Shown here piece after piece: positions 17,198-26,918 of a DNA stretch of 64,000 nt. The DNA comes from Rhizomicrobium sp. (GTDB lineage Bacteria; Pseudomonadota; Alphaproteobacteria; Micropepsales; Micropepsaceae). The stretch is taken from assembly GCA_037200385.1 (NCBI GenBank), contig JBBCGL010000001.1:2619418-2683417 (forward strand), written 5' to 3'. The notes beneath the pieces were generated by a model. The model made no database searches. It was not told the origin of the DNA and saw nothing but the letters and a program-made list of their open reading frames with translations. The stretch's first letter is position 1. Each line of letters starts with the position of its first letter. Both the position numbers and the translations under genes were made by a program.

Positions 17198-17908
17198 CTA
17201 GGCTGCCAGCAAGCCGTCGAGGATGGCGGCGCATTCGCTGTCCCAAGCACCGTTGACGGCGCCGGGCCGGAAGTGGCGCTGGAAGGCGGTGATGACCGCG
17301 TCCAGGGACGCGTCCGTCTGGGGCGGGACGCCGTAGCCGAATTGGGCGAGCGCCGACGCCGGGTTTTCCAAAACCGTCTCATCCTTGCGCGGTGGACGAC
17401 CGATCGGCGCAGTTCGAGGCCAGAGGCCGATGCCGAACTCCGCGAGGTGTTGCCAGGGAAAGAGTTCGCCCGGATCCATCTTGCGCGCCGGCGCGACATC
17501 GGAATGGCCGACGACGCGGCCGGGCGGTATCGGATGGCGCGAGAGGATGCCCTGCGCGAGATCGATCAGCGCCGCGACCTGATCCGGTGCGAAGGGCTCA
17601 TAGCCGAATTCATGGCCCGGATTGACGAGCTCGATCCCGATGGAGCGGCCGTTGACGTTCTTCTCCCCCGCCCACCACGACACGCCGGCATGCCAGGCGC
17701 GACGTTCCTCCGGCACATGCGCGAAGACGCGACCGTCGCGGCCGATCGTATAATGCGCCGAGACCTTCGCCGCCGGATCGCAGAGCCGCGCCAGTGCCTC
17801 GTCCGCGGTCTTCATGCCGGTGTAGTGCAGCACCAGGATGTCGATCGGCGCGCCGTCCGGACGGGCATCGTGGTTGGGCGACGGACAGGAAACGAGCTTC
17901 AGCGTCAT
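17198..17908 (-). CDS. N-acetylmuramoyl-L-alanine amidase (AmpD family) with peptidoglycan-binding tail
   Basis: A 236-residue protein. The amidase_2 domain has the zinc ligands in VLHYTGM and in GHSDVAPARKMDPGELFPW, plus the substrate-pocket sequence RSIGIELVN. The C-terminal 60 residues form a short peptidoglycan-binding domain (LAQFGYGVPPQTDASLDAV). It cuts the amide bond between MurNAc and L-Ala in cell-wall fragments. No signal peptide is visible, so a cytoplasmic recycling role is likely. ATG 17908 follows GAAGGAC and is 7 bp after the upstream stop, so the gene is in an operon with the siderophore-interacting protein. Confidence 0.9.
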   Translation of the reverse strand: MTLKLVSCPSPNHDARPDGAPIDILVLHYTGMKTADEALARLCDPAAKVSAHYTIGRDGRVFAHVPEERRAWHAGVSWWAGEKNVNGRSIGIELVNPGHEFGYEPFAPDQVAALIDLAQGILSRHPIPPGRVVGHSDVAPARKMDPGELFPWQHLAEFGIGLWPRTAPIGRPPRKDETVLENPASALAQFGYGVPPQTDASLDAVITAFQRHFRPGAVNGAWDSECAAILDGLLAA

Positions 17909-17915
17909 GCGTCCT

Positions 17916-18671
17916 TCATGCGTGGTCGTGACCGCCGACGCGGCCGGGGCGCCAATAGCCTTCCGCGCAAGTCTGCTCCTTGCCAAGCCCGCGCGCGATC
18001 AGGCGCTGGCGGATGGCGCGGACGTTCGAGGTTTCCCCGATGACATAGGCGTGGCCACGGCCGGGTGGGAAGGCAAAGGCCTCCACCGCATCGTACAGGA
18101 TCCGGCTGGGACCGGGAGCGGCGCCGCCGCGCGGCAGCCAGACCACGCGCGCCCCGTCGGGTGCCGGCTGGCGCTCGGCATCGTCGGCGATCTCGAGGAA
18201 GGCGGTGGCGCCGGGCGGCTGACCTTCGAGCATCGCGAAGATGCCGGGGATGCAGGTCTCGTCGCCGGCGAAGAGATGCCAATCGGCCTCGTGCAGATAG
18301 GTATGGCCGCGCGGCCCGGCTGCATGGATCTGAGCGCCGGGCTCGGCGGCACGCACCCAGCTGCCGGCGGGGCTATCGCCATGCAGCACGAAGTCGATGG
18401 CGAGCGTGCCCGCCTCCGCGTCCAGCGTGCGGATCGTGTAGTGACGCCGCGCAATGGTGCCGTCCGCTTGCGGCAGTTCGAGCACCAGATCCTGGCCGCG
18501 CTTCCACACGAGTTCGTCGAGCTTGGGCACGGTGAAGATCACCCGCATCATGCGCGGCGTGACGAGCCGCTTGGCCTGGACCGTCAGCGGCCAGACGCGG
18601 CGGCCCTTGCGCTGCAGGAACAGACCGATCTGCGCCAATGCGCCGGGGCTTTGGGGTTCGGCGATGCTCAT
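17916..18671 (-). CDS. Siderophore-interacting FAD-dependent oxidoreductase (SIP family)
   Basis: A 251-residue flavoprotein of the ViuB/YqjH type. The FAD-binding barrel contains RRHYTIRTLD, and the NAD(P)H-binding SIP domain contains HLFAGDETCIPGIFAML and YVIGETSNVRAIRQRL. The C-terminal EGYWRPGRVGG is also typical. These enzymes release iron from ferric siderophores in the cytoplasm. Its ATG shares a base with the stop of the RHH gene (TGATG at 18669-18673), indicating translational coupling. Confidence 0.93.
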   Translation of the reverse strand: MSIAEPQSPGALAQIGLFLQRKGRRVWPLTVQAKRLVTPRMMRVIFTVPKLDELVWKRGQDLVLELPQADGTIARRHYTIRTLDAEAGTLAIDFVLHGDSPAGSWVRAAEPGAQIHAAGPRGHTYLHEADWHLFAGDETCIPGIFAMLEGQPPGATAFLEIADDAERQPAPDGARVVWLPRGGAAPGPSRILYDAVEAFAFPPGRGHAYVIGETSNVRAIRQRLIARGLGKEQTCAEGYWRPGRVGGHDHA

Positions 18672-18967
18672 CAGACGAAGATCTTGTAGGCGACGGTCTC
18701 TCCGTTCGCGCGCTTGAGGGAAAATTCCGCGCCGGCTTCGTGCTCCTGGATCAGAGCCTCGAAGACGCGCAGCGCGTTGCGGATGACTTCGGCATAGGAG
18801 GCGGCCTCGGTCTTCTCCTTCAGGCGTTGCAGGCGCTCCATGGCCTGGGGCGGCATTTCGAGCTGGACGCGGGTGGTGGTGCGCTCGCCGGTCTCCATGG
18901 CCTCGGCGGCGGCGCGCATGGCCTCCGCGGCGGCGCCGTGGAAGCGGCGGTGACGATGTCCGTGCAT
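18671..18967 (-). CDS. Ribbon-helix-helix-like small regulatory protein
   Basis: A 98-residue protein. After a His-rich start (MHGHRHRRFHGAA) there is a strand-helix-helix unit RVQLEMPPQAMERLQRLKEK followed by AASYAEVIRNALRVFEALIQ, which matches the ribbon-helix-helix DNA-binding pattern. RHH repressors bind short direct repeats as dimers of dimers, and four such repeats lie upstream of this operon (19570-19625), so autoregulation is likely. The ATG at 18967 has GAAGGAA upstream. The His-rich start could bind a metal, which would fit the coupled iron-release gene; that is inference. Confidence 0.7.
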   Translation of the reverse strand: MHGHRHRRFHGAAAEAMRAAAEAMETGERTTTRVQLEMPPQAMERLQRLKEKTEAASYAEVIRNALRVFEALIQEHEAGAEFSLKRANGETVAYKIFV

Positions 18968-18978
18968 GGGATGTTCCT

Positions 18979-19527
18979 TCAATTGGGGGTGTCGGTGGGA
19001 GCCGGCGGCGGTGCCGGGCGCTCGGCCGACGGGTTGGGGCGCCGCTCGCGGCGGGCGAAGTCGCGCGGCGGCAGATCGAAAGGATCGAAGCCGTGGCGGA
19101 AGGCGGCGGCGACCAGCACCATCACCACCAGCGCACCGAGGATGAAGTAGATGTGGTTGAAGACGAAGACCACCGCCGCGATGACCGCGACCGCGGCGAG
19201 GATGCGCCACAGCAGACCCGTGCTCCAGATGCCCGGATGGCCCCAAGCCATATAGGCGCGGCCGCCATTGTCGCGGCCATAACCGTCGTAATAACTGCCG
19301 CGGAACTGATCGCGGAATTCGCGGCGGCGGGCATGCCATTCGTCGCGCCATTGGCGCTTCCATTCGCGGCGCTGCTCGTGCCAGCGGCGATAGGCTTCGC
19401 GGCGGGCGGCGTATTCGGCATAGCCGTCATCGCCGGGGCCGCGCTGGGGCTCCGGCCCAGCGGCGGCAGCGGATTTGCCGTCGTCGACCGGGAAATCCTC
19501 GCCGACGCCCACTCCGATCTTGCTCAT
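18979..19527 (-). CDS. Membrane protein with Arg/Trp-rich cytoplasmic region, function unknown
   Basis: A 182-residue protein. Residues 40-90 are a charged Arg/Glu/Trp/Tyr helix (EQRREWKRQWRDEWHARRRE), then a Gly/Tyr stretch, a double hydrophobic segment near residues 105-145 (LLWRILAAVAVIAAVVFVF and YFILGALVVMVLVAAA) and a Pro-rich tail. AAGGAG six bases before ATG 19527 is an excellent ribosome site. It is the first gene of an operon continuing with the RHH protein (11 bp gap), SIP and AmpD. No family is recognised with confidence. Confidence 0.7.
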   Translation of the reverse strand: MSKIGVGVGEDFPVDDGKSAAAAGPEPQRGPGDDGYAEYAARREAYRRWHEQRREWKRQWRDEWHARRREFRDQFRGSYYDGYGRDNGGRAYMAWGHPGIWSTGLLWRILAAVAVIAAVVFVFNHIYFILGALVVMVLVAAAFRHGFDPFDLPPRDFARRERRPNPSAERPAPPPAPTDTPN

Positions 19528-19569
19528 GTGTGACTCCTTGATGTGCGGGCCCGTAACCGGCCCTTGTGA

Positions 19570-19625
19570 TCATCATAAAGTCATCAAGGAGCCATCCGTC
19601 AAGGGGAGTCATCAAATAATCATCA
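19570..19625 (-). promoter_or_regulatory. Operator with four TCATCA repeats and overlapping promoter of the RHH operon
   Basis: TCATCA occurs at 19570, 19581, 19609 and 19620: two pairs, each with 11-bp spacing (one helical turn), the pairs 39 bp apart. On the minus strand the region also holds TTGACG, 17 bases, TTTATG (or 19 bases to TATGAT), a plausible promoter for the gene starting at 19527. Direct repeats spaced one turn apart overlapping a promoter are the usual binding pattern of ribbon-helix-helix repressors, and such a protein is encoded by the second gene of the operon. Confidence 0.6.
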
Positions 19626-19644
19626 CAAAGGCCGTCCCGGATCG

Positions 19645-21171
19645 CTAGCCGCCGATGCGCCAGCTTGTCCCGTCGCAGCCCACCGCCACGGTGTTGGGGC
19701 CGCCGCCGGCCACGACGGAACCGATGCCCACGGCCGGTGTCCGCGTCGCATCGGTCACGATGCGGCGCACGCCCAAGTAGCTCGTATTGCAGACATGCAG
19801 CTTCGCCACTGGAGCCGGCATCGCGGCCATGTACCAGGGCGTATCCGCATTGGCGCCCGGCACGAGCGCGCCGGCGACCCGGACCAGATGGCTGGTCTGC
19901 CCCGGAGGGCCGGTGTTGCCGTCGATGACGGCCCCTTCGTTGGCGCCCTCGAAAGCGAAGATCGTGCCGCCGTTGACGGGAAACTGCGTGTAGCCGTTGG
20001 TCGCGCGGAAATTGCGGGTGTTCCGAATCAAGAAGGCGGAGGTGATCGGTGTCCGGACCGCCTGGCAGATGAAGTTGCTGAAGGCGATGTTCGTGCCGAC
20101 GACACCGCCGCCCGCATCGGGCCCGATCATCACGCAATGCGACGCGCCGTTGCTCGGCCCCTCCATGTCGAAATTGCTGACCGTCACGCCGAGGACGCCG
20201 CCGCCGCGCCTGTTGATGCAGAGCGGCGTGCCGGACCATTCGGCATCGCCGCTGAGCAGGGCGAAATCGAGATTGTGGTCGATCATCACGCCGCAGAGCG
20301 CCCGGTTGCCGGCATCCGATTCCGCGAAGATGTTGCTGGCCGTCGTGGTCGTGCTTTCGGTCTCGCCGTCGAACACGATCTCGCCGCTGGTCGGGCTGCC
20401 GCAGCCATAGGCGTAGAGGAAATCGAACGCGCTCTGCTGCACCTGGCCGATGTGGAAACAGGGGCCGCCGCCGGGGATGTAGGTCACGCTGACGTCATGG
20501 ATCTGCAGGCCCAGAAGACGGCTTACATAGAGACCGCGCTTGAGCGAAGAGCCGTGCCCCATGATCGCGAAGTGGCCGAAGGGAAGCGCCGGCTTGTAGT
20601 CGCCCGCGCCGCCTGGGCCCGTGACGTTGACGGCCTCGGTGACGGCCGGGCCGGCGCGCGAGAAATCCAGCACGGTCGGCAAGGTGCCGGAGCCGTAACC
20701 CATGCTGCCCATCCCGTCCCACGCGCAGTGCGGCGGCGGATTGAGCGTCGCGCGCAGATAATAGTGCCTGGCCGACAGGCTCAGATGCACGCCTTGGCCC
20801 GCGCAAACGGAAAATGCCGCCCTGAACGCGACGCTGTCGTCCGCCGTGCCGGTGCCGCACATGTCGACGCTGAACGGCACGCCCTGAAGTTGGCGCACCC
20901 AGCGGCCCGGCCCGCCGCCGGGCGCGCCGAACACGAGACAGCGATCGGGCGCGGCGGTGCTCGCCTTCTGCCAGACGAAGATGCCGCCGCCGCCGTCTCC
21001 CGGCGTCGCATAATAGGGCACGGACATGACCCGGACTTCTGTGTCGTCCGGCTGCAACGCCGCGAGCGCGGCAATATCGGGGGCGCCGGGAGACGCCGCG
21101 GGGACGGCACGCGCATCCGCGCCGGCGATGGCAACAGCGGCGACCAGGCACAAAAGGCCACGAAGAGCCAT
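19645..21171 (-). CDS. Secreted right-handed beta-helix-like protein
   Basis: A 508-residue protein. A signal peptide (MALRGLLCLVAAVAIAGADA) is set by ATG 21171 after AGGAAG. The next region (DGGGGIFVWQKASTAAPDRC) resembles the N-terminus of pectate-lyase superfamily and phage tailspike proteins, followed by a long Gly/Asn/Val-rich stretch with beta-helix turns (LQIHDVSVTYIPGGG, GVTVSNFDMEGPSN). Several cysteines suggest disulfides, consistent with export. A polysaccharide-binding or -cleaving role is possible, but no catalytic residues could be assigned. It is a single gene, convergent with nothing and divergent from the DUF6894 gene. Confidence 0.65.
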   Translation of the reverse strand: MALRGLLCLVAAVAIAGADARAVPAASPGAPDIAALAALQPDDTEVRVMSVPYYATPGDGGGGIFVWQKASTAAPDRCLVFGAPGGGPGRWVRQLQGVPFSVDMCGTGTADDSVAFRAAFSVCAGQGVHLSLSARHYYLRATLNPPPHCAWDGMGSMGYGSGTLPTVLDFSRAGPAVTEAVNVTGPGGAGDYKPALPFGHFAIMGHGSSLKRGLYVSRLLGLQIHDVSVTYIPGGGPCFHIGQVQQSAFDFLYAYGCGSPTSGEIVFDGETESTTTTASNIFAESDAGNRALCGVMIDHNLDFALLSGDAEWSGTPLCINRRGGGVLGVTVSNFDMEGPSNGASHCVMIGPDAGGGVVGTNIAFSNFICQAVRTPITSAFLIRNTRNFRATNGYTQFPVNGGTIFAFEGANEGAVIDGNTGPPGQTSHLVRVAGALVPGANADTPWYMAAMPAPVAKLHVCNTSYLGVRRIVTDATRTPAVGIGSVVAGGGPNTVAVGCDGTSWRIGG

Positions 21172-21360
21172 AATCGCTTCCTGTTCTGCTGGGCGGGAGG
21201 TTGGACGGACTTGGGCAGCGTTCTGCGGCAGCCCGCCGCTGTCAAGCAAAGGCGTAAAAACCCTTTCCCGCGAAAGGGTTGCGAGATACGAGCGAAATTC
21301 AGCAGGGCCGCCGGGCGGAACTTGTGGGATGCCGCACCGTTCTCATGTCAGGAGATCGCA

Positions 21361-21594
21361 ATGGCGCAGTTCTATCTCAATGTCCGCGACGGCGAGGATC
21401 TGATCCGCGACCCCGTCGCATATCATTTCTCTACCGCACAAGCGGCGCGCGATGCAGCGGTCAAGATCGTGCGCGAGCTGATCGCGGACAATCCCGACGA
21501 ATTCGACCGCAAGCAGATCGAGATCGCCGACGCCACGGGCCACGCGGTGTCGGTGGTCAGCATCCATGACGTGATGCCGGTGCGCTATCACTAA
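21361..21594 (+). CDS. DUF6894-type small protein
   Basis: A 77-residue protein starting MAQFYLNVRDGEDLIRDPVA, with an Ala/Arg-rich helix (AQAARDAAVKIVRELIADN) and a final strand (VSVVSIHDVMPVRYH). This matches the small DUF6894 family, common in multiple copies in alphaproteobacteria and of unknown function. AGGAG six bases before the ATG supports the start. It is convergent with the DjlA-like gene, 9 bp apart. Confidence 0.75.
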   Translation: MAQFYLNVRDGEDLIRDPVAYHFSTAQAARDAAVKIVRELIADNPDEFDRKQIEIADATGHAVSVVSIHDVMPVRYH

Positions 21595-21603
21595 GCGCAC
21601 CGC

Positions 21604-22335
21604 TTATTTTATCCAGTGCCGTTCTTTTTCGATCCTGTCATAGGCCGCGTTGATCACCGCCAGCTTGTCGGTCGCGAGCCGGATGAATTCTTCCGGCACG
21701 CCGCGGGCGATGAGCTTGTCGGGATGGTTCTCCCGCACCAGCATGCGATAGGTCGCCTTGACCTCGTCATCGCTCGCGTCGAATGCGACGCCGAGGATCA
21801 CATAAGGATCGCCCTTGTCGGGACCGATATGGGCAGCGCGGATGCGGCGGTACTCGCCCTGGGTGAAGCCGAAAATCTCCGCAACCCGCTCGAGGAAGGC
21901 CGATTCGCCGGGATGGAAGACGCCATCCGCCTTGGCGATCTCGAACAGGCCGTCGAGGATGTCTTCGAGAAGCGCCGGATTTCCCACGAGCATCTTGGCG
22001 ACCTGTCCGGCATAGGCCTCATAACCGGCGGTGTCCTGTTGCGCGAGGCGGAAGATCCGGTTGACGGCACCGAGTTCGTGCGGCGGGACGCGGAACAAAC
22101 GATGGAAGGTCTGGACCTCGTCGTCGGTCACCGCGCCGTCGGCCTTGGCCATCTTTGCGGCCAGCGCGATCATGGCGATGGTGAAGACCACGCCCGGCGC
22201 CTCGCCCGGCTCGAGCTGCGGCATTTCGCGGTCGATCAGGAAGTGGCCCGCCAACGCCCCGATCAGCGCGCCGACCGGCCCGCCGCCCAGCATGAAACCG
22301 GCCGCGGCGCCCCCTAGCTTTCCCAACATGGACAT
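21604..22335 (-). CDS. DjlA-like co-chaperone with TerB and J domains
   Basis: A 243-residue protein. A glycine-rich N-terminal membrane-associated segment (AAAGFMLGGGPVGALIGALA) is followed by a TerB-like helical domain (AAKMAKADGAVTDDEVQ; AKADGVFHPGESAF) and a C-terminal J domain with the diagnostic HPD tripeptide in RENHPDKLIA. This is the DjlA architecture; such proteins stimulate DnaK at the inner membrane. ATG 22335 and 22329 are both possible; neither has a strong ribosome site. It is divergent from the oxoprolinase gene with only 30 bp between the starts. Confidence 0.88.
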   Translation of the reverse strand: MSMLGKLGGAAAGFMLGGGPVGALIGALAGHFLIDREMPQLEPGEAPGVVFTIAMIALAAKMAKADGAVTDDEVQTFHRLFRVPPHELGAVNRIFRLAQQDTAGYEAYAGQVAKMLVGNPALLEDILDGLFEIAKADGVFHPGESAFLERVAEIFGFTQGEYRRIRAAHIGPDKGDPYVILGVAFDASDDEVKATYRMLVRENHPDKLIARGVPEEFIRLATDKLAVINAAYDRIEKERHWIK

Positions 22336-22365
22336 GGGGCGAAGCAATAGGACAATCTCGGCGCC

Positions 22366-25300
22366 ATGTCAGCACAACCCGGCCATGCATCCGCTGCGCG
22401 GTGGAATTTCTACATCGACCGCGGCGGCACGTTCACCGACATCGTCGCGGAGGCGCCGGACGGAACCTTGTCGACCCTGAAATTGCTGTCACAAAGCGCG
22501 CGCTATGACGACGCGGCGCTGGAGGGAATCCGTCGCACATTGGGTCTCGAAAGCGGAGCCGCGATTCCGGCCGGATTCGTGGGCGAGGTTCGCATGGGCA
22601 CCACGGTAGCCACCAATGCCCTGCTGACGCGCGGCGGCGAGCCGACCGTGCTGGTCACCACGCGCGGTTTCCGCGACCAGCTGCGCATCGGGTACCAGAA
22701 CCGGCCCAAGCTGTTCGCGCTGAAGATCGAATTGCCGGACATGCTCTATGAGAGCGTGATCGAAGCCGACGAGCGCGTGACGGCGGAAGGCACGGTGTTG
22801 CGGGCGCTCGACGAAACAGCGCTGATGCGCGACCTGACGGCGGCGCGGGCGCGCGGGATCGCGTCCTGTGCCATCGTGTTCCTGCACGGCTATCGCTTTC
22901 CCGCCCACGAGACGCGGGCGGCGCAGATCGCGCGGGCCTGCGGTTTCTCGCAGATCTCGACGAGCCACGAGGCGGTGCCACTGATGAAATTCGTGTCGCG
23001 CGGCGACACCACGGTGGCGGATGCCTATCTCTCGCCGGTGCTGGCGCGCTACACGCAGAAGATCGCCGCGGCCTTGCAGGACGCAAGGCTGTCCTTCATG
23101 ACGTCGAATGGCGGACTGGCGGCGCCGGACTTCTTCCGCGGCAAGGATGCGATCGTGTCCGGACCGGCCGGCGGCGTGGTGGGGATGGCGGAGACCGCAC
23201 GCGAAGCGGGGTTCGAACGCGTCATCGGCTTCGACATGGGCGGCACCTCCACGGATGTGGCGCGGTGGAGCGGCGAATTCGAGCGCGTCTATGAAGCCGA
23301 GATCGCGGGCGTGAGGCTGCGCACGCCGATGCTCGCGATCCACACGGTCGCGGCGGGCGGCGGCTCGATCCTCAGCTACGACGGAGCCCGGTTCCGCGTG
23401 GGACCGGACTCGGCGGGCGCCGATCCGGGTCCCAAATCCTATCGCCGCGGCGGACCGCTGACGGTGACCGACGCCAATGTGATGGTGGGCAAGCTGCGGG
23501 GCGATCTGTTCCCCCGGATCTTCGGGCCGGGCGGCGACCAGCCGCTCGACGAAGATGCGGTGCGCAACGCGTTCGGCGAACTTGCGGCGCGGATCGGACG
23601 GCCGGCGGCGGAGATCGCCGATGGGTTCATCCGCATCGCGGTGGAGAACATGGCGAACGCGATCAAGCGCATCTCCGTCGCCAAGGGAATCGACGTGCGC
23701 GACTACGCGCTCAACTGCTTCGGCGGCGCGGGCGGGCAGCATGCCTGCCTGGTGGCCGACGCGCTGGGCATGACGACGGTGTTCCTGCATCCGCTGTCCG
23801 GCGTGCTGTCCGCCTATGGCATGAAGCGTGCGGCCCTGCGCAGCATGCGCCAGCGGGCGATCGGACGGCCGCTCGCGCAAGCCGGCAAGACGCTGGCGCG
23901 GGCGGAAGGCGAGTTGCGGCGTGCGGCGGAAGACGAGCTGATCGCGCAAGGCGCCCGCCTGATCGCGAGCACCGTCCGGGTGCATCTCCGCTATGAGGGC
24001 AGCGACACCACGCTGCCGGTGCGGTTCGGCCCCGTCGAAGAGATGACGGAGACGTTCGCCGCGGATCATGCGCGGCAATTCGGCTTCGGCTTCGAAGGTC
24101 GCGGACTGGTCGCCGAGTCGATGGAGGTCGAGGCGCGCGGCGAGACGGGCGGGGACGGATTCTCCGGCGCCGCTGGTGACTCTTCGCCTTCCGTCCCGCG
24201 TCGCTCGGCGATGCGATCCGCCTCCTCCATGAACGCGGAAGGAAGGGAGATTGTGCGCCTCTTCAGCCAAGGCGCATGGCATGACGCGGCCGTCCTGCGC
24301 GGGTCGGCCGATGTCGACGGCCCTGCCCTCATCGTCGAGCCGCATCAGACCGTCGTCGTCGAACCCGGCTGGCGCGCCGCGTGCACGGAACATGGCATCG
24401 TCCTGCGGCGCGTCGCGGAGCGCGCCCGCGTCGCGCCGCGCGCCGAGATCGCCGATCCGGTGTCGCTCGAAGTCTTCGCCAACCTGTTCATGGCCATCGC
24501 GGAGGAGATGGGCGTGGTGCTGCAGAACACTGCCACCTCCGTGAACATCAAGGAGCGGTTGGATTTCTCCTGCGCCGCGTTCGATGCGGAGGGCGGGCTG
24601 GTGGCCAATGCGCCGCATATGCCGGTGCATCTGGGCTCGATGGGCGATTGCGTCACCGCCGTCCTCGCCAAGCATCCCGACATGCGCGAGGGCGACGTGT
24701 TCGTCACCAACGCGCCCTATGACGGCGGCACCCATCTGCCCGACGTGACGGTCGTCATGCCGGTGTTCGTCGACGGAAAACGCGCCTTCTTCACCGCGGC
24801 CCGCGGCCATCACGCCGATATCGGCGGCATCACGCCGGGCTCGATGCCGCCCTTCTCGACCGACATCGCGCAGGAGGGCGCACTGTTCGACGGCATCCGC
24901 ATGATTCACGCGGGCGTGTTCGACGAAGCGGCGGTGCGCGGCGTGCTGGACGCAGGGCCGTGGCCGGCGCGCAATCCGGAGCAGAACCTCGCCGACCTGC
25001 GCGCCCAGGCGGCCGCCTGCCGAAAGGGCGCCGACGGACTGCGCCACGCCTGCGCGGCGCGTGGCCTGGGCGTCGTGACCGCCTATATGCGGCACGTCCA
25101 GGACAATGCCGAGGAGTCGGTGCGACAGGCGATCGGCCGGCTGTCCGACGGCGCCTTCGAGATGCCGATGGACGGCGGCGCGGTCATCCGCGTCGCGGTG
25201 ACGGTGGACCGCGCCAGCCGGTCCGCGCGGATCGACTTCACGGGCACCAGCGCGCAGGCGGCGAACAATTTCAATGCGCCGGGATCGGTGACCAAGGCGG

Positions 25301-25971
25301 CGGTACTCTATGTCTTCCGCTGCCTGGTCGACAGCGATATTCCGATGAATGCGGGATGCCTGAAGCCGCTCGAGATCGTGGTGCCGGAGGGCTCGCTGCT
25401 GAAGCCGCGCCCGCCCGGCGCCGTGGCGGCCGGCAATGTCGAGACCAGCCAGGCGGTGGTCGATGCCTTGTTCGGCGCGCTGGGCATGCTTGCGGCGAGC
25501 CAGGGCACGATGAACAATCTCACCTTCGGCAATGAGCGCCATCAATATTATGAGACGATCTGCGGCGGTGCCGGCGCCGGCGCGGGCTTCGAAGGGCAAT
25601 CCGCCGTGCACACCCATATGACGAATTCGCGGCTGACCGATCCCGAAGTGCTCGAAACGCGCTATCCGGTGCTGGTGGAGGAGTTCTTCATCCGCCAAGG
25701 CTCGGGCGGCGCGGGCGCGCAGCGGGGCGGCGATGGCGTCGTGCGGCGCATCCGCTTCCGGGAGGCCATGACGGCGGCGATCCTCTCGACGCGGCGCGAG
25801 ACCGCGCCGTTCGGCTTGGCGGGCGGCGGGGCGGGCGAAAAAGGCCGCAACGGCATCGTCCGCCGGGACGGCACGCGCGTTATGCTCAAGGGCTGCGACG
25901 CGATCGATGTCGCGGCCGGAGACGTCATCGAAATCGAAACGCCGGGCGGCGGAGGGTATGGGACAGCATGA
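22366..25971 (+). CDS. Fused 5-oxoprolinase (HyuA-HyuB, hydantoinase/oxoprolinase family)
   Basis: A 1201-residue cytoplasmic enzyme. Residues 1 to ~690 are the HyuA-like ATPase half, with [21 protein letters not shown] and [14 protein letters not shown]. Residues ~700-1201 are the HyuB-like half, starting near [20 protein letters not shown] and ending in ETPGGGGYG. The full-length fusion is the eukaryote-like 5-oxoprolinase that opens pyroglutamate to glutamate with ATP in the glutathione cycle; other members open hydantoins. The stop overlaps the start of the downstream SDR by four bases, so the two form an operon. Confidence 0.93.
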   Translation: MSAQPGHASAARWNFYIDRGGTFTDIVAEAPDGTLSTLKLLSQSARYDDAALEGIRRTLGLESGAAIPAGFVGEVRMGTTVATNALLTRGGEPTVLVTTRGFRDQLRIGYQNRPKLFALKIELPDMLYESVIEADERVTAEGTVLRALDETALMRDLTAARARGIASCAIVFLHGYRFPAHETRAAQIARACGFSQISTSHEAVPLMKFVSRGDTTVADAYLSPVLARYTQKIAAALQDARLSFMTSNGGLAAPDFFRGKDAIVSGPAGGVVGMAETAREAGFERVIGFDMGGTSTDVARWSGEFERVYEAEIAGVRLRTPMLAIHTVAAGGGSILSYDGARFRVGPDSAGADPGPKSYRRGGPLTVTDANVMVGKLRGDLFPRIFGPGGDQPLDEDAVRNAFGELAARIGRPAAEIADGFIRIAVENMANAIKRISVAKGIDVRDYALNCFGGAGGQHACLVADALGMTTVFLHPLSGVLSAYGMKRAALRSMRQRAIGRPLAQAGKTLARAEGELRRAAEDELIAQGARLIASTVRVHLRYEGSDTTLPVRFGPVEEMTETFAADHARQFGFGFEGRGLVAESMEVEARGETGGDGFSGAAGDSSPSVPRRSAMRSASSMNAEGREIVRLFSQGAWHDAAVLRGSADVDGPALIVEPHQTVVVEPGWRAACTEHGIVLRRVAERARVAPRAEIADPVSLEVFANLFMAIAEEMGVVLQNTATSVNIKERLDFSCAAFDAEGGLVANAPHMPVHLGSMGDCVTAVLAKHPDMREGDVFVTNAPYDGGTHLPDVTVVMPVFVDGKRAFFTAARGHHADIGGITPGSMPPFSTDIAQEGALFDGIRMIHAGVFDEAAVRGVLDAGPWPARNPEQNLADLRAQAAACRKGADGLRHACAARGLGVVTAYMRHVQDNAEESVRQAIGRLSDGAFEMPMDGGAVIRVAVTVDRASRSARIDFTGTSAQAANNFNAPGSVTKAAVLYVFRCLVDSDIPMNAGCLKPLEIVVPEGSLLKPRPPGAVAAGNVETSQAVVDALFGALGMLAASQGTMNNLTFGNERHQYYETICGGAGAGAGFEGQSAVHTHMTNSRLTDPEVLETRYPVLVEEFFIRQGSGGAGAQRGGDGVVRRIRFREAMTAAILSTRRETAPFGLAGGGAGEKGRNGIVRRDGTRVMLKGCDAIDVAAGDVIEIETPGGGGYGTA

Positions 25972-26657
25972 CGACGATTCTCGTGACAGGCGCCAATCGC
26001 GGCATCGGCCTGGAATTCGCGACGCAATATGCCGCCGACGGCGCCGACGTTATCGCCTGTTGCCGCGAGCCGGACGCCGCCGAGGCGCTGAACGCGCTGG
26101 TGAAGCGCGCGCGCAATGTACGGACCGCGGCGCTGGACGTCGCCGATCCGGCCTCGGTCGCGGCGCTCAAGGCGGAGCTGGGGGCGGCTCCCATCGACAT
26201 CCTGATCAACAATGCCGGCGTGGGCGGGCCGCGGGAGCGGGCAAAGGGGATCATCGACGCCGCAGCCTGGCTGCGGATCTTCGCGGTAAACAGCGTCGCG
26301 CCCGTGACGGTGGCGGCCGCGTTCCACGAGAACCTGAAGGCGGGCAACGACAAGAAGCTGGTGACGATCACCAGCCAGCTCGGCTCCATCGCCAATCATA
26401 GCGGCGGCGCCTACCCCTATCATGCGTCGAAAGCGGCGGTGAATTCGTTCATGCGCGGGCTGGCGAAGGAATGGGCCTCCGACGGGATCGCCGTCGGCAT
26501 CTTCCATCCCGGCTGGGTACAGACCGACATGGGCGGCAGCGGCGCGCCGGTCACGCCGCCGCAAAGCGTGCACGGCTTGCGGGCGCGGATCGCGGAACTC
26601 AATGCGGAAAACAGCGGCAGCTTCCGCGATTATACCGGCAGGGAAATCGCGTGGTGA
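25968..26657 (+). CDS. Short-chain dehydrogenase/reductase (C-factor-like SDR)
   Basis: A 229-residue Rossmann enzyme. The NAD(P)-binding [12 protein letters not shown] is at residues 7-18, NNAG at about 81-84, and the catalytic pair in YHASK near residue 147 with the Ser in ITSQLGSI. The sequence is closest in style to C-factor/carbonyl-reductase-type SDRs. The ATGA overlap with the oxoprolinase gene predicts coupled translation. The substrate is unknown. Confidence 0.88.
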   Translation: MTTILVTGANRGIGLEFATQYAADGADVIACCREPDAAEALNALVKRARNVRTAALDVADPASVAALKAELGAAPIDILINNAGVGGPRERAKGIIDAAAWLRIFAVNSVAPVTVAAAFHENLKAGNDKKLVTITSQLGSIANHSGGAYPYHASKAAVNSFMRGLAKEWASDGIAVGIFHPGWVQTDMGGSGAPVTPPQSVHGLRARIAELNAENSGSFRDYTGREIAW

Positions 26658-26804
26658 TGCGTCCGCCGCCGGGACGATGAGCGATTGTCAGAAATAATTT
26701 GTGCCGAATCCATGAGGCGATTCAACGAGTCCCGATTCGGATGTGTTGACGGATGCCCGAAGGACGCCGGACGCTGGGAACGTCTCCAGGACTGGAGGGC
26801 TCCC

Positions 26805-26882
26805 ATGGTCCGCGAGTTGCACATCTTGACGGTCGGATTGGTGTTTTTGTTTCTGGGGGCCATCGTCGTCGGGCTCTTCTAG
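26805..26882 (+). CDS. 25-residue single-span membrane peptide
   Basis: An open frame MVRELHILTVGLVFLFLGAI plus VVGLF, almost entirely one membrane helix. GGAGGG at 26794-26799, five bases before the ATG, is a near-perfect ribosome site, and the composition (hydrophobic, beginning with one Arg-Glu pair) looks selected. The frame stays open upstream to 26685, but that part is non-hydrophobic with no ribosome site. It lies alone between the SDR gene and the methionine operon. Without comparative data it remains a candidate. Confidence 0.5.
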   Translation: MVRELHILTVGLVFLFLGAIVVGLF

Positions 26883-26918
26883 AGCCAACGGACGCTTGCT
26901 TCGGCGCGTCCCGGCAGA

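Noticed and set aside
22489-25698. A 1069-codon open frame opposite the oxoprolinase gene
   Set aside because: Composition is Arg/His/Gly-rich without any domain, and the other strand encodes a complete 5-oxoprolinase; long antisense frames are expected in GC-rich DNA.
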